Shown here: one piece after another, positions 33,848 to 43,060 of the stretch
How the letters are laid out: every line of letters starts with the position of its first letter
How positions within the stretch are numbered: the first letter of the stretch is position 1
Assembly: GCF_014656055.1 (NCBI RefSeq)
Contig: NZ_BNBR01000009.1
Location: 1 to 64,000 of the forward strand
Source: Streptomyces griseosporeus
GTDB lineage: Bacteria; Actinomycetota; Actinomycetes; Streptomycetales; Streptomycetaceae
Length of the DNA: 64,000 bases
Direction of reading: 5' to 3'
Made by a program: the position numbers and the translations under genes
Notes under the pieces: model-generated
The model's database searches: none
The model's input: the letters and a program-made list of their open reading frames with translations, nothing else
Told to the model about the DNA's origin: nothing

Positions 33848-35374
33848 ATGGCTCATCTGCCTTCCAGACGCCGCCTGGCCCTCGCCGTGCCCGTCGCCCT
33901 GTCGCTGACCGCCTCGCTCGGCTTCCTGCCGGCGGCGGCCTCGGCCGCGCCGCGCGCCGCGAGCACCGCCGAGGCGGCCGAGGCCGGCACGCTGGCGTAC
34001 GTCGTCAACACCTCCGTCGACCACCGCACCCTGGAGTCGGTGAAGCGCGCGGTCGTCGCGCACGGCGGCACGATCGTGACGACGTACGAGAAGATCGGCG
34101 TGATCGTCGTCCACTCCGCCAACCCGGACTTCGGCAAGGAGATACGCGCGGTCCGCGGGGTGCACTCGGCGGGCGCCACGCGCACCGCGCCGCTGAAGGC
34201 CGCGGGCACCACGGACGAGGGCGCCGTGCAGCTCCTCACCAAGGAGGAGGCGGCGAAGGTCACCCGGGAGGCGGCGGACGGCCAGGAGCCGCTGGAGGCC
34301 GACCAGTGGGATCTGCGGGCGATCGGCGCGGACAAGGCCGCGAAGATCAACCCGGGTAGCCGGAACGTGACCGTCGCGGTCATCGACACCGGTGTCGACG
34401 ACACCCACCCCGACCTCGCCCCGAACTTCTCCGCGGCCCAGTCGGCGAACTGTGTCGGCGGTGTCGCGGACACCACGCCGGGCGCCTGGCGGCCGTACAA
34501 CCCGGACGAGGACTACCACGGCACGCATGTCGCAGGTGAGATCGCCGCGGCCCGCAACGGCGTCGGTGTGGCCGGTGTCGCGCCGGGCGTGAAGGTCGCC
34601 GGGATCAAGGTGAGCGACCCGAACGACGGTCTGTTCTACCCGGAGAACGTCGTGTGCGCCTTCGTGTTCGCCGCCGACCACGGCGTCGAGATCACGAACA
34701 ACAGCTACTACGTCGACCCGTGGCTGTACAACTGCATGGACGATCCCGATCAGCGGGCCATCGTCGACGCGGTCAACAGGGCCCAGCTGTACGCGCAGGG
34801 CAAGGGCATCCTCAACCTGGCCTCGGCCGGCAACTCCAACCACGACCTGGACGCCGACGCGATCGTGGACGAGACGAGCCCGGACGACGCCACGCCGGTG
34901 ACCCGGACGATCGACCCGCACGAGTGCTTCGACGTGCCGACCCAGCTGCCGGGTGTAGTGACGGTCAGCGCGACGGGCGTGAACAACGTCAAGTCGTACT
35001 ACTCCTCGTACGGCAACGGGGTCGTCGACATCGCGGCGCCGGGCGGCGACCGCAAGTACCAGATCCCGGACACGCCGTCGCAGAACGGCCGCATCCTGTC
35101 CACCATGCCGAACAACTCCTACGGCTTCCTCCAGGGCACCTCGATGGCCTCGCCGCACGCCGCGGGCGTCGCCGCGCTGCTGAAGTCCACGCACCCGTGG
35201 GCGGGCCCGCAGGCCCTGCAGGCGCTGCTGAAGGCGCAGGCGGACAACCCGGGCTGCCCGGCCTCCTACGACCAGGACGGCGACGGCACGCAGGACGCGA
35301 CCTGCGAGGGCGGACCCCGGGTCAACGGCTTCTACGGCTTCGGCATCGTCAACGCGCTGCGCGCGGTCAAGTAG
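33848..35374 (+). CDS. Secreted subtilisin-like serine protease (S8), first of a tandem pair
   Basis: This 508-aa protein has a signal peptide (RRRLALAVPVALSLTASLGF, cleavage near ASA) and an inhibitor I9-type prodomain (about 45-140, VVNTSVDHRTLESVKRAV, IGVIVVHSAN). The S8 domain carries catalytic Asp in VIDTGVDDTHPDL (~180), His in YHGTHVAGEIAA (~225) and Ser in GTSMASPHAAGVAAL (~435). It ends in a calcium-loop-like DQDGDGTQDATC with a Cys. The next gene is a close paralogue. Likely role is extracellular proteolysis during development. Confidence 0.94.
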   Translation: MAHLPSRRRLALAVPVALSLTASLGFLPAAASAAPRAASTAEAAEAGTLAYVVNTSVDHRTLESVKRAVVAHGGTIVTTYEKIGVIVVHSANPDFGKEIRAVRGVHSAGATRTAPLKAAGTTDEGAVQLLTKEEAAKVTREAADGQEPLEADQWDLRAIGADKAAKINPGSRNVTVAVIDTGVDDTHPDLAPNFSAAQSANCVGGVADTTPGAWRPYNPDEDYHGTHVAGEIAAARNGVGVAGVAPGVKVAGIKVSDPNDGLFYPENVVCAFVFAADHGVEITNNSYYVDPWLYNCMDDPDQRAIVDAVNRAQLYAQGKGILNLASAGNSNHDLDADAIVDETSPDDATPVTRTIDPHECFDVPTQLPGVVTVSATGVNNVKSYYSSYGNGVVDIAAPGGDRKYQIPDTPSQNGRILSTMPNNSYGFLQGTSMASPHAAGVAALLKSTHPWAGPQALQALLKAQADNPGCPASYDQDGDGTQDATCEGGPRVNGFYGFGIVNALRAVK

Positions 35375-35439
35375 GTCCACGAGGTGGGTTCCCGCACCGC
35401 CCGCCCGCATTTCGCGAACGAACTGGAGACACTGACACC

Positions 35440-36957
35440 ATGACAGCGCCTCACTCGCGCTCCCGCCGCGCACTGGCGATCCCGGCCGGCATGGCCCTGG
35501 CCACCGCTCTGGCGTTCCTGCCGAACGTGACGGCCACCGCGGCCCCGCAGACGGCACCGGCCGCCACCGACGCCGGATCCCTCAGCTACGTCGTCAACGT
35601 GCGCCCCGGACACGGTCCGTCGGTCCACGTGAAGAAGGCGATCGCCGAGGCCGGCGGCACGATCGTGACGTCGTACGACCAGATCGGCGTGATCGTCGTC
35701 CACTCGGCCAACGCCGACTTCGCGAAGACCCTGCGCGAGGTGCCGGGCGTGCAGTCGGCGGGCGCCACGCGCAACGCGCCGCTGCCCGCCCAGTCCACCG
35801 GCGACATGGGCACCCCGAAGGTGCTCGGCGCCGAGGAGGCCGCGGCCGTGCAGGCCGCCGACGGGCAGGACCCGCTGGAGCCGCTCCAGTGGGACCTGCC
35901 GGCCATCAAGGCGGACAAGGCCCACGAGAAGACGCTGGGCAGCGACAAGGTCACCGTCGCGGTGCTCGACACCGGCGTCGACGACACGCACCCCGACCTG
36001 GCGCCGAACTTCGACCGGGCCGCGTCCGTCAACTGCGTGGCGGGCAAGCCGGACACCACCGACGGCGCCTGGCGGCCGGGCGCCGGGGAGAGCCCGCACG
36101 GCACGCATGTCGCGGGCGAGATCGCCGCCGCGAAGAACGGCCTCGGCATGACGGGTGTCGCGCCCGGGGTGAAGGTCGCCGGCATCAAGGTGGCCAATCC
36201 GGCGGGCTACTTCTACACGGAGGCCGTGGTGTGCGGTTTCGTGTGGGCTGCCGAGCACGGCGTCGACGTGACGAACAACAGCTATTACACCGACCCGTGG
36301 TACTTCAACTGCACGGACGACCCGGACCAGAAGGCGCTCGTGGAAGCGGTCACGCGCGCGTCGCGCTACGCCGAGCGCAAGGGCGCGGTCAACGTGGCGG
36401 CGGCCGGCAACGAGAGCTACGACCTCGCGGCCGACAGCATCACCGACCCGGTCTCGCCGAACGACGCCACGCCGTCGGACCGGGTGATCGACCCGTCGGA
36501 GTGCTTCGACATCCCGACCCAGCTGCCGGGCGTGGTGACCGTGTCGGCCACGGGCGCCAAGGGCATCAAGTCGTCGTTCTCCAACCACGGCCTCGGCGTG
36601 ATCGACATAGCCGCCCCGGGCGGCGACTCGACCCGCTACCAGACCCCGGCCCCGCCGGCCACCAGCGGCCTGATCCTCGGCACGCTGCCCGGCGGCAAGT
36701 GGGGCTACATGGCGGGTACGTCGATGGCGACGCCCCATGTCGCGGGCGTGGCCGCGTTGATCAAGTCGACCCACCCGAACGCCTCCCCGGCCCTGGTGAA
36801 GGCGCTGCTGTACGCCGAGGCCGACGCCACGGCGTGCACGGACCCGTACGACATCGACGCCGACGGCAAGGTCGACGCGGTGTGCGAGGGCTCGAAGAAC
36901 CGGAACGGGTTCTACGGGTGGGGGACGGCCGACGCCCTGGACGCGGTGACCTGGTAG
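35440..36957 (+). CDS. Secreted subtilisin-like serine protease (S8), tandem paralogue
   Basis: This 505-aa protein repeats the layout of the previous gene: signal peptide (RRALAIPAGMALATALAFLP), prodomain (IGVIVVHSANADFAKTL), and catalytic Asp in VLDTGVDDTHPDL, His in PHGTHVAGEIAAAKNG and Ser in GTSMATPHVAGVAALIK. The C-terminal DIDADGKVDAVC mirrors the partner's calcium-like loop. It lies 65 bp downstream, with GGAG upstream of ATG 35440, so one transcript is possible. Close identity around all catalytic motifs indicates a local duplication. Confidence 0.93.
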   Translation: MTAPHSRSRRALAIPAGMALATALAFLPNVTATAAPQTAPAATDAGSLSYVVNVRPGHGPSVHVKKAIAEAGGTIVTSYDQIGVIVVHSANADFAKTLREVPGVQSAGATRNAPLPAQSTGDMGTPKVLGAEEAAAVQAADGQDPLEPLQWDLPAIKADKAHEKTLGSDKVTVAVLDTGVDDTHPDLAPNFDRAASVNCVAGKPDTTDGAWRPGAGESPHGTHVAGEIAAAKNGLGMTGVAPGVKVAGIKVANPAGYFYTEAVVCGFVWAAEHGVDVTNNSYYTDPWYFNCTDDPDQKALVEAVTRASRYAERKGAVNVAAAGNESYDLAADSITDPVSPNDATPSDRVIDPSECFDIPTQLPGVVTVSATGAKGIKSSFSNHGLGVIDIAAPGGDSTRYQTPAPPATSGLILGTLPGGKWGYMAGTSMATPHVAGVAALIKSTHPNASPALVKALLYAEADATACTDPYDIDADGKVDAVCEGSKNRNGFYGWGTADALDAVTW

Positions 36958-36988
36958 AGGGTCGCGGTAGCGGTACCGGCTCAATAGA

Positions 36989-37017
36989 TTGACTCAGTCA
37001 ATACTGCATAGTGCAGT
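36989..37017. promoter_or_regulatory. Two adjacent perfect palindromes at the CoA-transferase start
   Basis: TTGACTCAGTCAA (36989-37001) is a perfect 13-bp palindrome. ACTGCA-TAG-TGCAGT (37003-37017) is a perfect 15-bp inverted repeat. They sit directly in front of the ATG at 37019. This is the position of an operator or a promoter for a nearly leaderless transcript. No regulator gene is adjacent, so the binding protein is unknown. Confidence 0.7.
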
Positions 37018-37018
37018 C

Positions 37019-38408
37019 ATGACTGATGTCAGGTCCGTATGGTCCGCGCTGGGCGGTGACCCCGCCCTCCTCGGCCGGATCACGCCCGTCGTACGGGAGG
37101 GCGCGCTGCCCGCGCGCCTTCCCGTGCGGGAACTGGCACGCGCGTGTGTCGGCGGGTGCGCGCTGGCCGCCGCCGAGCTGGCGGCCCGCCGGGCCCGGCT
37201 CCCCGAGGTGCCCGCGGTCCGGGTGGACGACGGGGCGGTGGCCACGGCGTTCACGAGCGAGCGGCATCTGCGGGTCGACGGGCGCGCGACGGTCGCCTTC
37301 GCGCCCCTGTCGCGCTTCTGGCGCACGGCCGACGGCTGGGTGCGCACCCACGCCAACTATCCGCACCACCGCGCGCGGCTGCTCGCGGGACTCGGCGTAC
37401 CGGCCGGCGCGGACGACACCACCGCCGTGGCCGCGGTCGGGGCGGCCCTCGCCGAGCGGTCCGCGCAGGCGGCCGAGGAGGCCGTGTACGCCGCCGGGGG
37501 CCTGGCCGTCGCGCTGCGCACCCCCGAGGAGTGGGCCGCGCACCCCCAGGCCGCCGCGCTGGCCGGACAGCCCCTGGTGGAGCGGCACAAGCTCGACGCC
37601 GGGCACGCGCGCGTGCTGCCCCCGCTCGACGGCACCGAGCCCCTGCTCCCCGCCGCCGGGCTGCGGGTGCTGGACCTCACCCGGGTCATCGCCGGGCCCG
37701 TCGCCACCCGCACGCTCGCGCTGCTCGGCGCGGACGTGCTGCGCCTCGACGCGCCGGAGCTGCCCGAACTTCCCGACCAGCACACCGACACGGGCTTCGG
37801 GAAGCGCTCGGCGACGCTGGACCTGGCCGTGGACCGGGCGCGGTTCGAGGAACTGCTCGCGGCGGCCGACGTGGTCGTCACCGGATACCGGCCGGGCGCC
37901 CTGGACCGCTTCGGCCTCGCCCCGGACGCGCTCGCCGGGCGCCGGCCCGGGCTGGTGGTGGCGCAGCTGTCGGCCTGGGGCGCCCACGGGCCCTGGGCGC
38001 AGCGGCGCGGCTTCGACAGCCTGGTGCAGGCCGCCACCGGCATCGCGGCGATCGAGGGCTCCCCGGGGCAGCCCGGCGCGCTGCCCGCGCAGGCGCTCGA
38101 CCACCGGCACGGGATTCCTGCTGGCGGCGGCCGTGCTGCGGGCGCTGACGGAGCAGTCGTACGAGGGCGGCTCGCGGCTCGTGCGGCTGTCGCTGGCCCG
38201 GACGGCGGTGTGGCTGACCGGCGGCGGCCGTCCGCCGGCGTCCGTCTCGGCAGCCGCCTACGACTCGCCGCTGCCCTGGCTCGCCGAAGCCGGCGGACCG
38301 CTCGGCCGGCTGCGGTACGCGCTGCCGCCGGTCTCCTTCGCGGGCGGGCCCGCCGACTGGCCGCGACCGCCCGGCCGTTTCGGCGCCGCCCCCGCGCGCT
38401 GGGCCTGA
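37019..38408 (+). pseudogene. CaiB/BaiF (family III) CoA-transferase, frameshifted
   Basis: The product resembles family III CoA-transferases: LRVLDLTRVIAGPVATRTLALLGADVLRLD, LDLAVDRARFEELLAAADVVVTGYRPG, and LVVAQLSAWGAHGPW. At 38102-38106 the frame slips. The first frame reads DHRHGIPAGG, whereas removing one C (near 38105) restores DHGTGFLLAAAVLRALTEQ and continues to a stop at 38408, giving about 462 aa. So one extra base breaks the gene, or it is a sequencing error. In the uncorrected frame there is no stop before the next gene, so a fused 835-codon ORF runs to 39526. Confidence 0.8.
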
Positions 38409-38515
38409 GCCCGCGTCACGGCCCCGGCCGGAAACGTACGGATGCGCGGAATGCGGTCCCGCCGGTCGTTTTCCTGGAGTTGCCCGTTTCCGGGAGGCGT
38501 GGCGAGGATCGTGAG

Positions 38516-39526
38516 GTGACGTTGATACGACCGACTCCCGAGACGGCCGACGAGAGCGGCCCCGTCAGACCCGCCGGGCCGGGCCGGGCCGTCGCCGTCC
38601 TGGTCCTGGTGGCCCTGGGCGCGCTGGTCCCGCTGCTCGGCCCGTCCGCCGCGCTGCACGGCACCGGCGAGGCCGCCGCGCCCGGCACGGCCGGTATCGC
38701 CCTGCTGCGCGCGGTGCTGTTCGCGGCGCTGTGCGTCCCGGTGGGCGAGCTGTTCGTCGCCCGGCTCGCCCGCCGGCTGCCGGACGCCCCCGGCGCGCGG
38801 CCGCGCGGGTGGGCGGTGTACGCGGCGGCGGCCGGGTTCGTCGCCGCGCTGGGGCTCGCGTCCGTGGTGGCGACGGGCAACCTGGTGCCGCACAGCCCGG
38901 CCGACATCGACGTCGGGGGCCTGTACGCCTCCCGGGACGGCAAGTTGGCGCTGCTGGAGGTCAACGCGTTCCTGCTGGCGGGGCTGTGCGCCGCGTCCCG
39001 CCGGCCCGGCACGCAGGTGTGGCCGCTGGCCGCGGTCGTCGCCGCCGAGGCGCTGCGCGCCCACCCGCCGGCCGAGCACACCCCGCTGCTCGGCTCGGCG
39101 CTGACCGTCGTCCATCTGACGTGCGCGGCGCTGTGGGCGGGCGGCCTGCTGTACGCCCTGCGCACCCTGCGGCGGTGGGGGCGCGGCAGCACGGCCGGGG
39201 CCGCGCTGCTGGGACGGTACGCGCGCGTGGCGGTTCTCCTGCTCGCCGCCATCACCGCGACCGGCGTGTGCAGTTCGCTGCGCCGCATGCCCGCGGAGAC
39301 GATCCTGGACCAGCTGACGACGACGGCGTACGGCCGCGCCCTGCTCGCCAAGGTGCTCCTCGTGGCCGCCGTCGCCCTGCTGGCGCTGTGGGCGCGGCTG
39401 CGGCTGGGCCGCGCCGCCGACCCGCTGACCGCCTGCTCGCCCGCGCGGGCGGAGATCGTCGCGCTGGGCGTCGTGGTCGCGGTGTCGGGGCTGCTGACCG
39501 CCCTGCCGCTGCCGATCCGCTGGTGA
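38516..39526 (+). CDS. CopD-like copper-resistance membrane protein
   Basis: This 336-aa protein has about eight membrane helices (AVAVLVLVALGALVPLL, LRAVLFAALCVPVGELFV, ALTVVHLTCAALWAGGLLY, VLLLAAITATGVCSSLR, ALLAKVLLVAAVALLALWARL). The His in VVHLTCAALWAGGL and the GRALLAKVLLV stretch are those of the CopD domain. It may take up or handle copper. The GTG start at 38516 has a GAGGA site. It follows the frameshifted CoA-transferase by 107 bp. No CopC-like partner is visible. Confidence 0.88.
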   Translation: MTLIRPTPETADESGPVRPAGPGRAVAVLVLVALGALVPLLGPSAALHGTGEAAAPGTAGIALLRAVLFAALCVPVGELFVARLARRLPDAPGARPRGWAVYAAAAGFVAALGLASVVATGNLVPHSPADIDVGGLYASRDGKLALLEVNAFLLAGLCAASRRPGTQVWPLAAVVAAEALRAHPPAEHTPLLGSALTVVHLTCAALWAGGLLYALRTLRRWGRGSTAGAALLGRYARVAVLLLAAITATGVCSSLRRMPAETILDQLTTTAYGRALLAKVLLVAAVALLALWARLRLGRAADPLTACSPARAEIVALGVVVAVSGLLTALPLPIRW

Positions 39527-39547
39527 ACCGGGTGACCGTGGTGAACG

Positions 39548-40591
39548 TCAGGTAGTGACGAGCACCTTGAGCGCGGTGCGCTCGTCCATCGCCCGGTAAC
39601 CGGCCGGCACGTCCTCCAGGCCGACGGTCATGTCGAAGACGGGCGAGGGGTCGACGCGGCCCTCCAGGACGTCCGGCAGCAGCTCGGGGATGTAGGTGCG
39701 GACCGGCGCGACACCGCCGCGCAGCGCGATGTTCCGGTCGAACATGACACTGAGGTCGAGCCCGGTGCCGCTGCCGTGCGGCACGCCGACGAAGCCGATC
39801 GCCCCGCCGTCCCGGGCGATGCCGACGGCCGTCCGCATGGACTGCTCGGTGCCGACCGCCTCGACGACCGCGTGGGCGCCCTGGCCGCGGGTGAGGGCGC
39901 GGACGGCCTCCACGGCCTCCTCCCCGCGCGCGGCGACGACGTCGGTGGCGCCGAAGCGGCGCGCGATGCCGGTGCGGACCTCGTGCCGGCCCAGCGCGAT
40001 GATCCGCTCGGCGCCGAGCCGCTTGGCCGCCAGCACCGCGCACAGGCCGACGGCCCCGTCACCGACGACGGCGACCGTGGCGCCCGGGCGGGCACCCGCG
40101 CCGAGGGCCGCGTGGTGACCGGTGCCGAGCACGTCGGACAGGGTCAGCAGCGCCGACAGCAGCCGGTCGTCGGAGGCCGCCTCCTTGGGGAGCCGTACGA
40201 GGGTGCCGTCGGCGAAGGGGACGCGCACGGCCTCGCCCTGGCCGCCGTCGGAGCCGACCGAGCCCCAGAAACCGCCGTGCTCGCAGGAGGTGGTCAGGCC
40301 CTCCCGGCAGTAGTCGCACACGCCGTCGGACCACACGAAGGGCGCCACGACCAGATCGCCGCGGCGCACGGTGCCCACCTCGGCGCCGGTCTCCTCGACG
40401 ACGCCGAGGAACTCGTGCCCGATGCGCTGCCCCGGCTGCCGGGCCGCCTCGCCCCGGTACGCCCACAGGTCGCTGCCGCAGATGCAGGCCCGCAGCACCC
40501 GCACCACCGCGTCCGTGGGCCGCTGCACCGCCGGCTCGGGCACGTCTTCCACCCGCATGTCGTAGGGGGCGTGGATGGTGGTGGCGCGCAT
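39548..40591 (-). CDS. Zinc-dependent alcohol dehydrogenase
   Basis: This 347-aa medium-chain dehydrogenase has the catalytic zinc ligands in CICGSDLW and RIGHEFLG. Structural-zinc cysteines lie in CDYCREGLTTSC, with one possible ligand missing from the usual four. The NAD(P) motif is VVGDGAVGLCAV. Substrate is unknown; sugar-alcohol or aldehyde oxidation is typical of the group. It is convergent with the CopD gene, with only 21 bp between the stops. Confidence 0.93.
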   Translation of the reverse strand: MRATTIHAPYDMRVEDVPEPAVQRPTDAVVRVLRACICGSDLWAYRGEAARQPGQRIGHEFLGVVEETGAEVGTVRRGDLVVAPFVWSDGVCDYCREGLTTSCEHGGFWGSVGSDGGQGEAVRVPFADGTLVRLPKEAASDDRLLSALLTLSDVLGTGHHAALGAGARPGATVAVVGDGAVGLCAVLAAKRLGAERIIALGRHEVRTGIARRFGATDVVAARGEEAVEAVRALTRGQGAHAVVEAVGTEQSMRTAVGIARDGGAIGFVGVPHGSGTGLDLSVMFDRNIALRGGVAPVRTYIPELLPDVLEGRVDPSPVFDMTVGLEDVPAGYRAMDERTALKVLVTT

Positions 40592-40719
40592 GGTGGGGTC
40601 CTTCTCGTGCGGTGTGGTGCGATCGTCCCTGTGCCCGGGATCGCCGGGCGTCCCTCACGGTACGCCGCCCCAAGCGCGGGGCGCGCGCCGGGAGCGCGAG
40701 CACCCTGCCGCGCCACCTG

Positions 40720-41442
40720 TCACACCCCCGCCGCCCCCAGCAGCGTCCCTACCGCGTACGTCACCCCCATCGCCAGCGCCCCGCCCGCCACGTTGCGCAC
40801 GACCGCGCGGCCGGGGCGGGCCGCGCCGAGGCGGGCGCTGCTCCAGCCGGTGAGCACGAGGGAGGCCAGCACGGAGACCACGGTGACCGGCACCCGCCAG
40901 CCCGGCGGCGGCAGCACGATGGCGAGCAGCGGCAGCAGCGCGCCCGCGGTGAAGGCCAGGAAGCTCGCCCACGCCGCGTGCCAGGGGTCGGTCAGCTCGT
41001 CGGGGTCGATGCCCAGCTCCACGCGCGCGTGCGCCCGCAGCGCGTCGCGGGCCGTCAGCTGCTCGGCCGCCTCCCGCGCCACCTGAGACGACAGGCCGCG
41101 TTCTTCGAGGAGTTGGGTCAGTTCCGCCAGCTCCGCCTCGGGCCGCTCACGCAACTCCCTTTTCTCCGCGGCCAGTGCGGCCTTCTCCGAGTCGCGCTGC
41201 GTCGACACCGACACGTACTCCCCCGCGGCCATCGACATCGACCCGGCCAGCAGCCCGGCCAGACCTGCCGTCAGCAGCGCCGCACGGTCGTCGGTCGCGC
41301 CCGCGACACCCACCACCAGGCCCGCGGTGGAGACGATGCCGTCGTTGGCGCCGAGCACGGCGGCGCGCAGCCAGTTCAGCCGGGAGCCGAGCGCGCCCCC
41401 GAGCGCCTCGTCGTGCGCCTCGTCATCCGTAGGTTCCGTCAC
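40720..41442 (-). CDS. VIT1/CCC1-family iron/manganese transporter
   Basis: This 240-aa protein has the family opening LRAAVLGANDGIVSTAGLVVGVAGA, then LAGLLAGSMSMAAGEYVSVSTQRDSE (the metal-binding SMAAGEYVS stretch), and a charged helix (EKAALAAEKRELRERPEAEL). C-terminal helices (FLAFTAGALLPLLAIVLPP, VTVVSVLASLVLTG, ALAMGVTYAVGTLLGA) complete it. The GTG start at 41442 lacks a clear ribosome site. It should move Fe2+ or Mn2+ out of the cytosol. Confidence 0.92.
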   Translation of the reverse strand: MTEPTDDEAHDEALGGALGSRLNWLRAAVLGANDGIVSTAGLVVGVAGATDDRAALLTAGLAGLLAGSMSMAAGEYVSVSTQRDSEKAALAAEKRELRERPEAELAELTQLLEERGLSSQVAREAAEQLTARDALRAHARVELGIDPDELTDPWHAAWASFLAFTAGALLPLLAIVLPPPGWRVPVTVVSVLASLVLTGWSSARLGAARPGRAVVRNVAGGALAMGVTYAVGTLLGAAGV

Positions 41443-41597
41443 AGACGGAGGATGGCATCGGCCCGGCTCCCCGGGCGACACCGACGCCCGCTCCGGCCCA
41501 TATCGGGACAGCCCGGGCGAACTCCCCTGCGCTGCGGCGGGCTTGTGCGGGCAGTGTGCGGCCGGGCTGTCAGTCCCGGCCCGTATCCTCAGGGACC

Positions 41598-42602
41598 ATG
41601 CTCGAAGACCGCACGAGGGCAGCGTCCTCCCCCACCGAGTGGCCGGCCGCGTATCCACAGGGATACGCGGTCGTTGACGTGGAGACCACCGGCCTGGCCC
41701 GGGACGACCGGATCATCTCCGCGGCCGTGTACCGGCTGGACGCGCGCGGCGAGGTCGAGGACCACTGGTACACCCTCGTCAACCCGGAGCGGGACCCGGG
41801 CCCGGTGTGGATACACGGCCTGACGAGCGAGGCCCTCGAAGGCGCCCCGCTCTTCGGCGACATCGCCGAGGAGTTCGCGGCCCGGCTGGACGGCCGGGTC
41901 CTCGTCGCGCACAACGCGGTCTTCGACTGGCAGATGATCGCCCGGGAGTACGCGCGGGCACGCAGCGAGCCCCCGGTGAAGCAGCGGCTGTGCACCATCG
42001 CCCTGTCGAAGGCGCTGGCGCTGCCGCTGCCCAACCACAAGCTGGAGACGCTCGCCGCCCACTTCGGCGTCGTACAGCGGAGGGCGCACCACGCGCTCGA
42101 CGACGCGCGCGTGCTGGCGGAGGCGTTCCGGCCGAGCCTGCGGGCCGCGGCGGCGGGCGGGCTGCGGCTGCCGCTGCACGAGTGCCGGCCGCTGACCGAG
42201 TTCTACGACCGGCCCGCACCGCTCATCGGCCGGCAGGCCGACGGACCGGGCGGCTACGGCGGCTACCGCGGCGGCAGCAGCAGCTGGCGTCCGTCCCGCA
42301 AGCGGCCGGCCTGCCCGTACCCCAACCCCGGTCGGTACACCGAGGGCGGCCGGCTCAAGCAGGGCATGCGCGTGGCGTTCTCCGGGGACACCTCCGTCGA
42401 GCGCGAGCTGCTGGAGGACCGCGCGACCGAGGCGGGGCTGCACGTGTCCGGCAGCCTGTCCCGGCTGACGAGCCTGCTGGTGACCAACGACCCCGACTCG
42501 GGCACGTCGAAGGTGGTCAAGGCCCGGCAGTACGGCACACCGGTCCTGGACGAGGCGGCGTTCGGGCAGCTGCTGCGGGACGTCGAGCCGGCGGACGAGT
42601 GA
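41598..42602 (+). CDS. DnaQ-like 3'-5' exonuclease with C-terminal BRCT domain
   Basis: This 334-aa protein has a DEDDh exonuclease domain (AVVDVETTGLARDD, VAHNAVFDWQMI, HHALDDARVLAEAF; residues ~22-185). The BRCT domain lies at ~250-330 (LKQGMRVAFSGDTSVERELLEDRATEAGLHVSGSLSRLTSLLV). A Gly/Ser-rich hinge joins them. This is like proteins annotated as DNA polymerase III epsilon-related. Function in DNA proofreading or repair is likely but not proved. ATG 41598 follows AGGGA. Confidence 0.93.
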   Translation: MLEDRTRAASSPTEWPAAYPQGYAVVDVETTGLARDDRIISAAVYRLDARGEVEDHWYTLVNPERDPGPVWIHGLTSEALEGAPLFGDIAEEFAARLDGRVLVAHNAVFDWQMIAREYARARSEPPVKQRLCTIALSKALALPLPNHKLETLAAHFGVVQRRAHHALDDARVLAEAFRPSLRAAAAGGLRLPLHECRPLTEFYDRPAPLIGRQADGPGGYGGYRGGSSSWRPSRKRPACPYPNPGRYTEGGRLKQGMRVAFSGDTSVERELLEDRATEAGLHVSGSLSRLTSLLVTNDPDSGTSKVVKARQYGTPVLDEAAFGQLLRDVEPADE

Positions 42603-42738
42603 GCGGGGGGCGGGCCGAGCCACGGCGGACGGGACGGGGCCGGGCCACGGCCGGGTGACCCGTACGGACGGGTGAACGCTCCGCGACTCGCCCGCCGCCC
42701 GCTCGCCCCGCTCGCGCCGACGGCCCACCCTGTGGCGC

Positions 42739-42972
42739 ATGGCGAGATGCGAAGTTTGCGGCAATGACTACGGAATGACCTTCGAGGTGCACGCCCAGGG
42801 CGCGGTCCATGTCTTCGACTGCTTCTCCTGTGCGATCCACCGCATGGCCCCCATCTGCGAGCACTGCCGGGTGCAGATCATCGGCCAGGGCGTCGAGGTC
42901 GAGGGCCACTGGTACTGCGGCGCCCACTGCGCCCGTGCGGAGGGCAAGGCGGGCATCGTCGACCGGGTGTGA
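42739..42972 (+). CDS. Small Cys-rich zinc-ribbon (metallothionein-like) protein
   Basis: This 77-aa protein has CEVCGNDYGM, then VFDCFSCAIHRM, then CEHCRVQIIGQGVEVEGHWYCGAHCARAE. That is nine cysteines and several His, enough for two or three zinc sites. I know it as a conserved actinobacterial hypothetical. It could store metal or act as an RNA/protein-binding ribbon. ATG 42739 has no strong ribosome site. It stands alone. Confidence 0.85.
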   Translation: MARCEVCGNDYGMTFEVHAQGAVHVFDCFSCAIHRMAPICEHCRVQIIGQGVEVEGHWYCGAHCARAEGKAGIVDRV

Positions 42973-43027
42973 GCCCCGGGAGCCCGAGAGCCCGCCCGGA
43001 GCGCCGGAGCGGCCACCCCCGTGAAGA

Positions 43028-43060
43028 CACCCCACGACCGAGTTGTACCGTCGTGGGGTG
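43028..43060 (+). promoter_or_regulatory. Inverted repeat overlapping the SURF1 start codon
   Basis: CACCCCACGA (43028-43037) pairs perfectly with TCGTGGGGTG (43051-43060), and the right arm ends in the GTG start codon. A transcript starting upstream would hide the start in a hairpin. If the mRNA is leaderless, the repeat overlaps the promoter instead and could be an operator. Confidence 0.65.
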
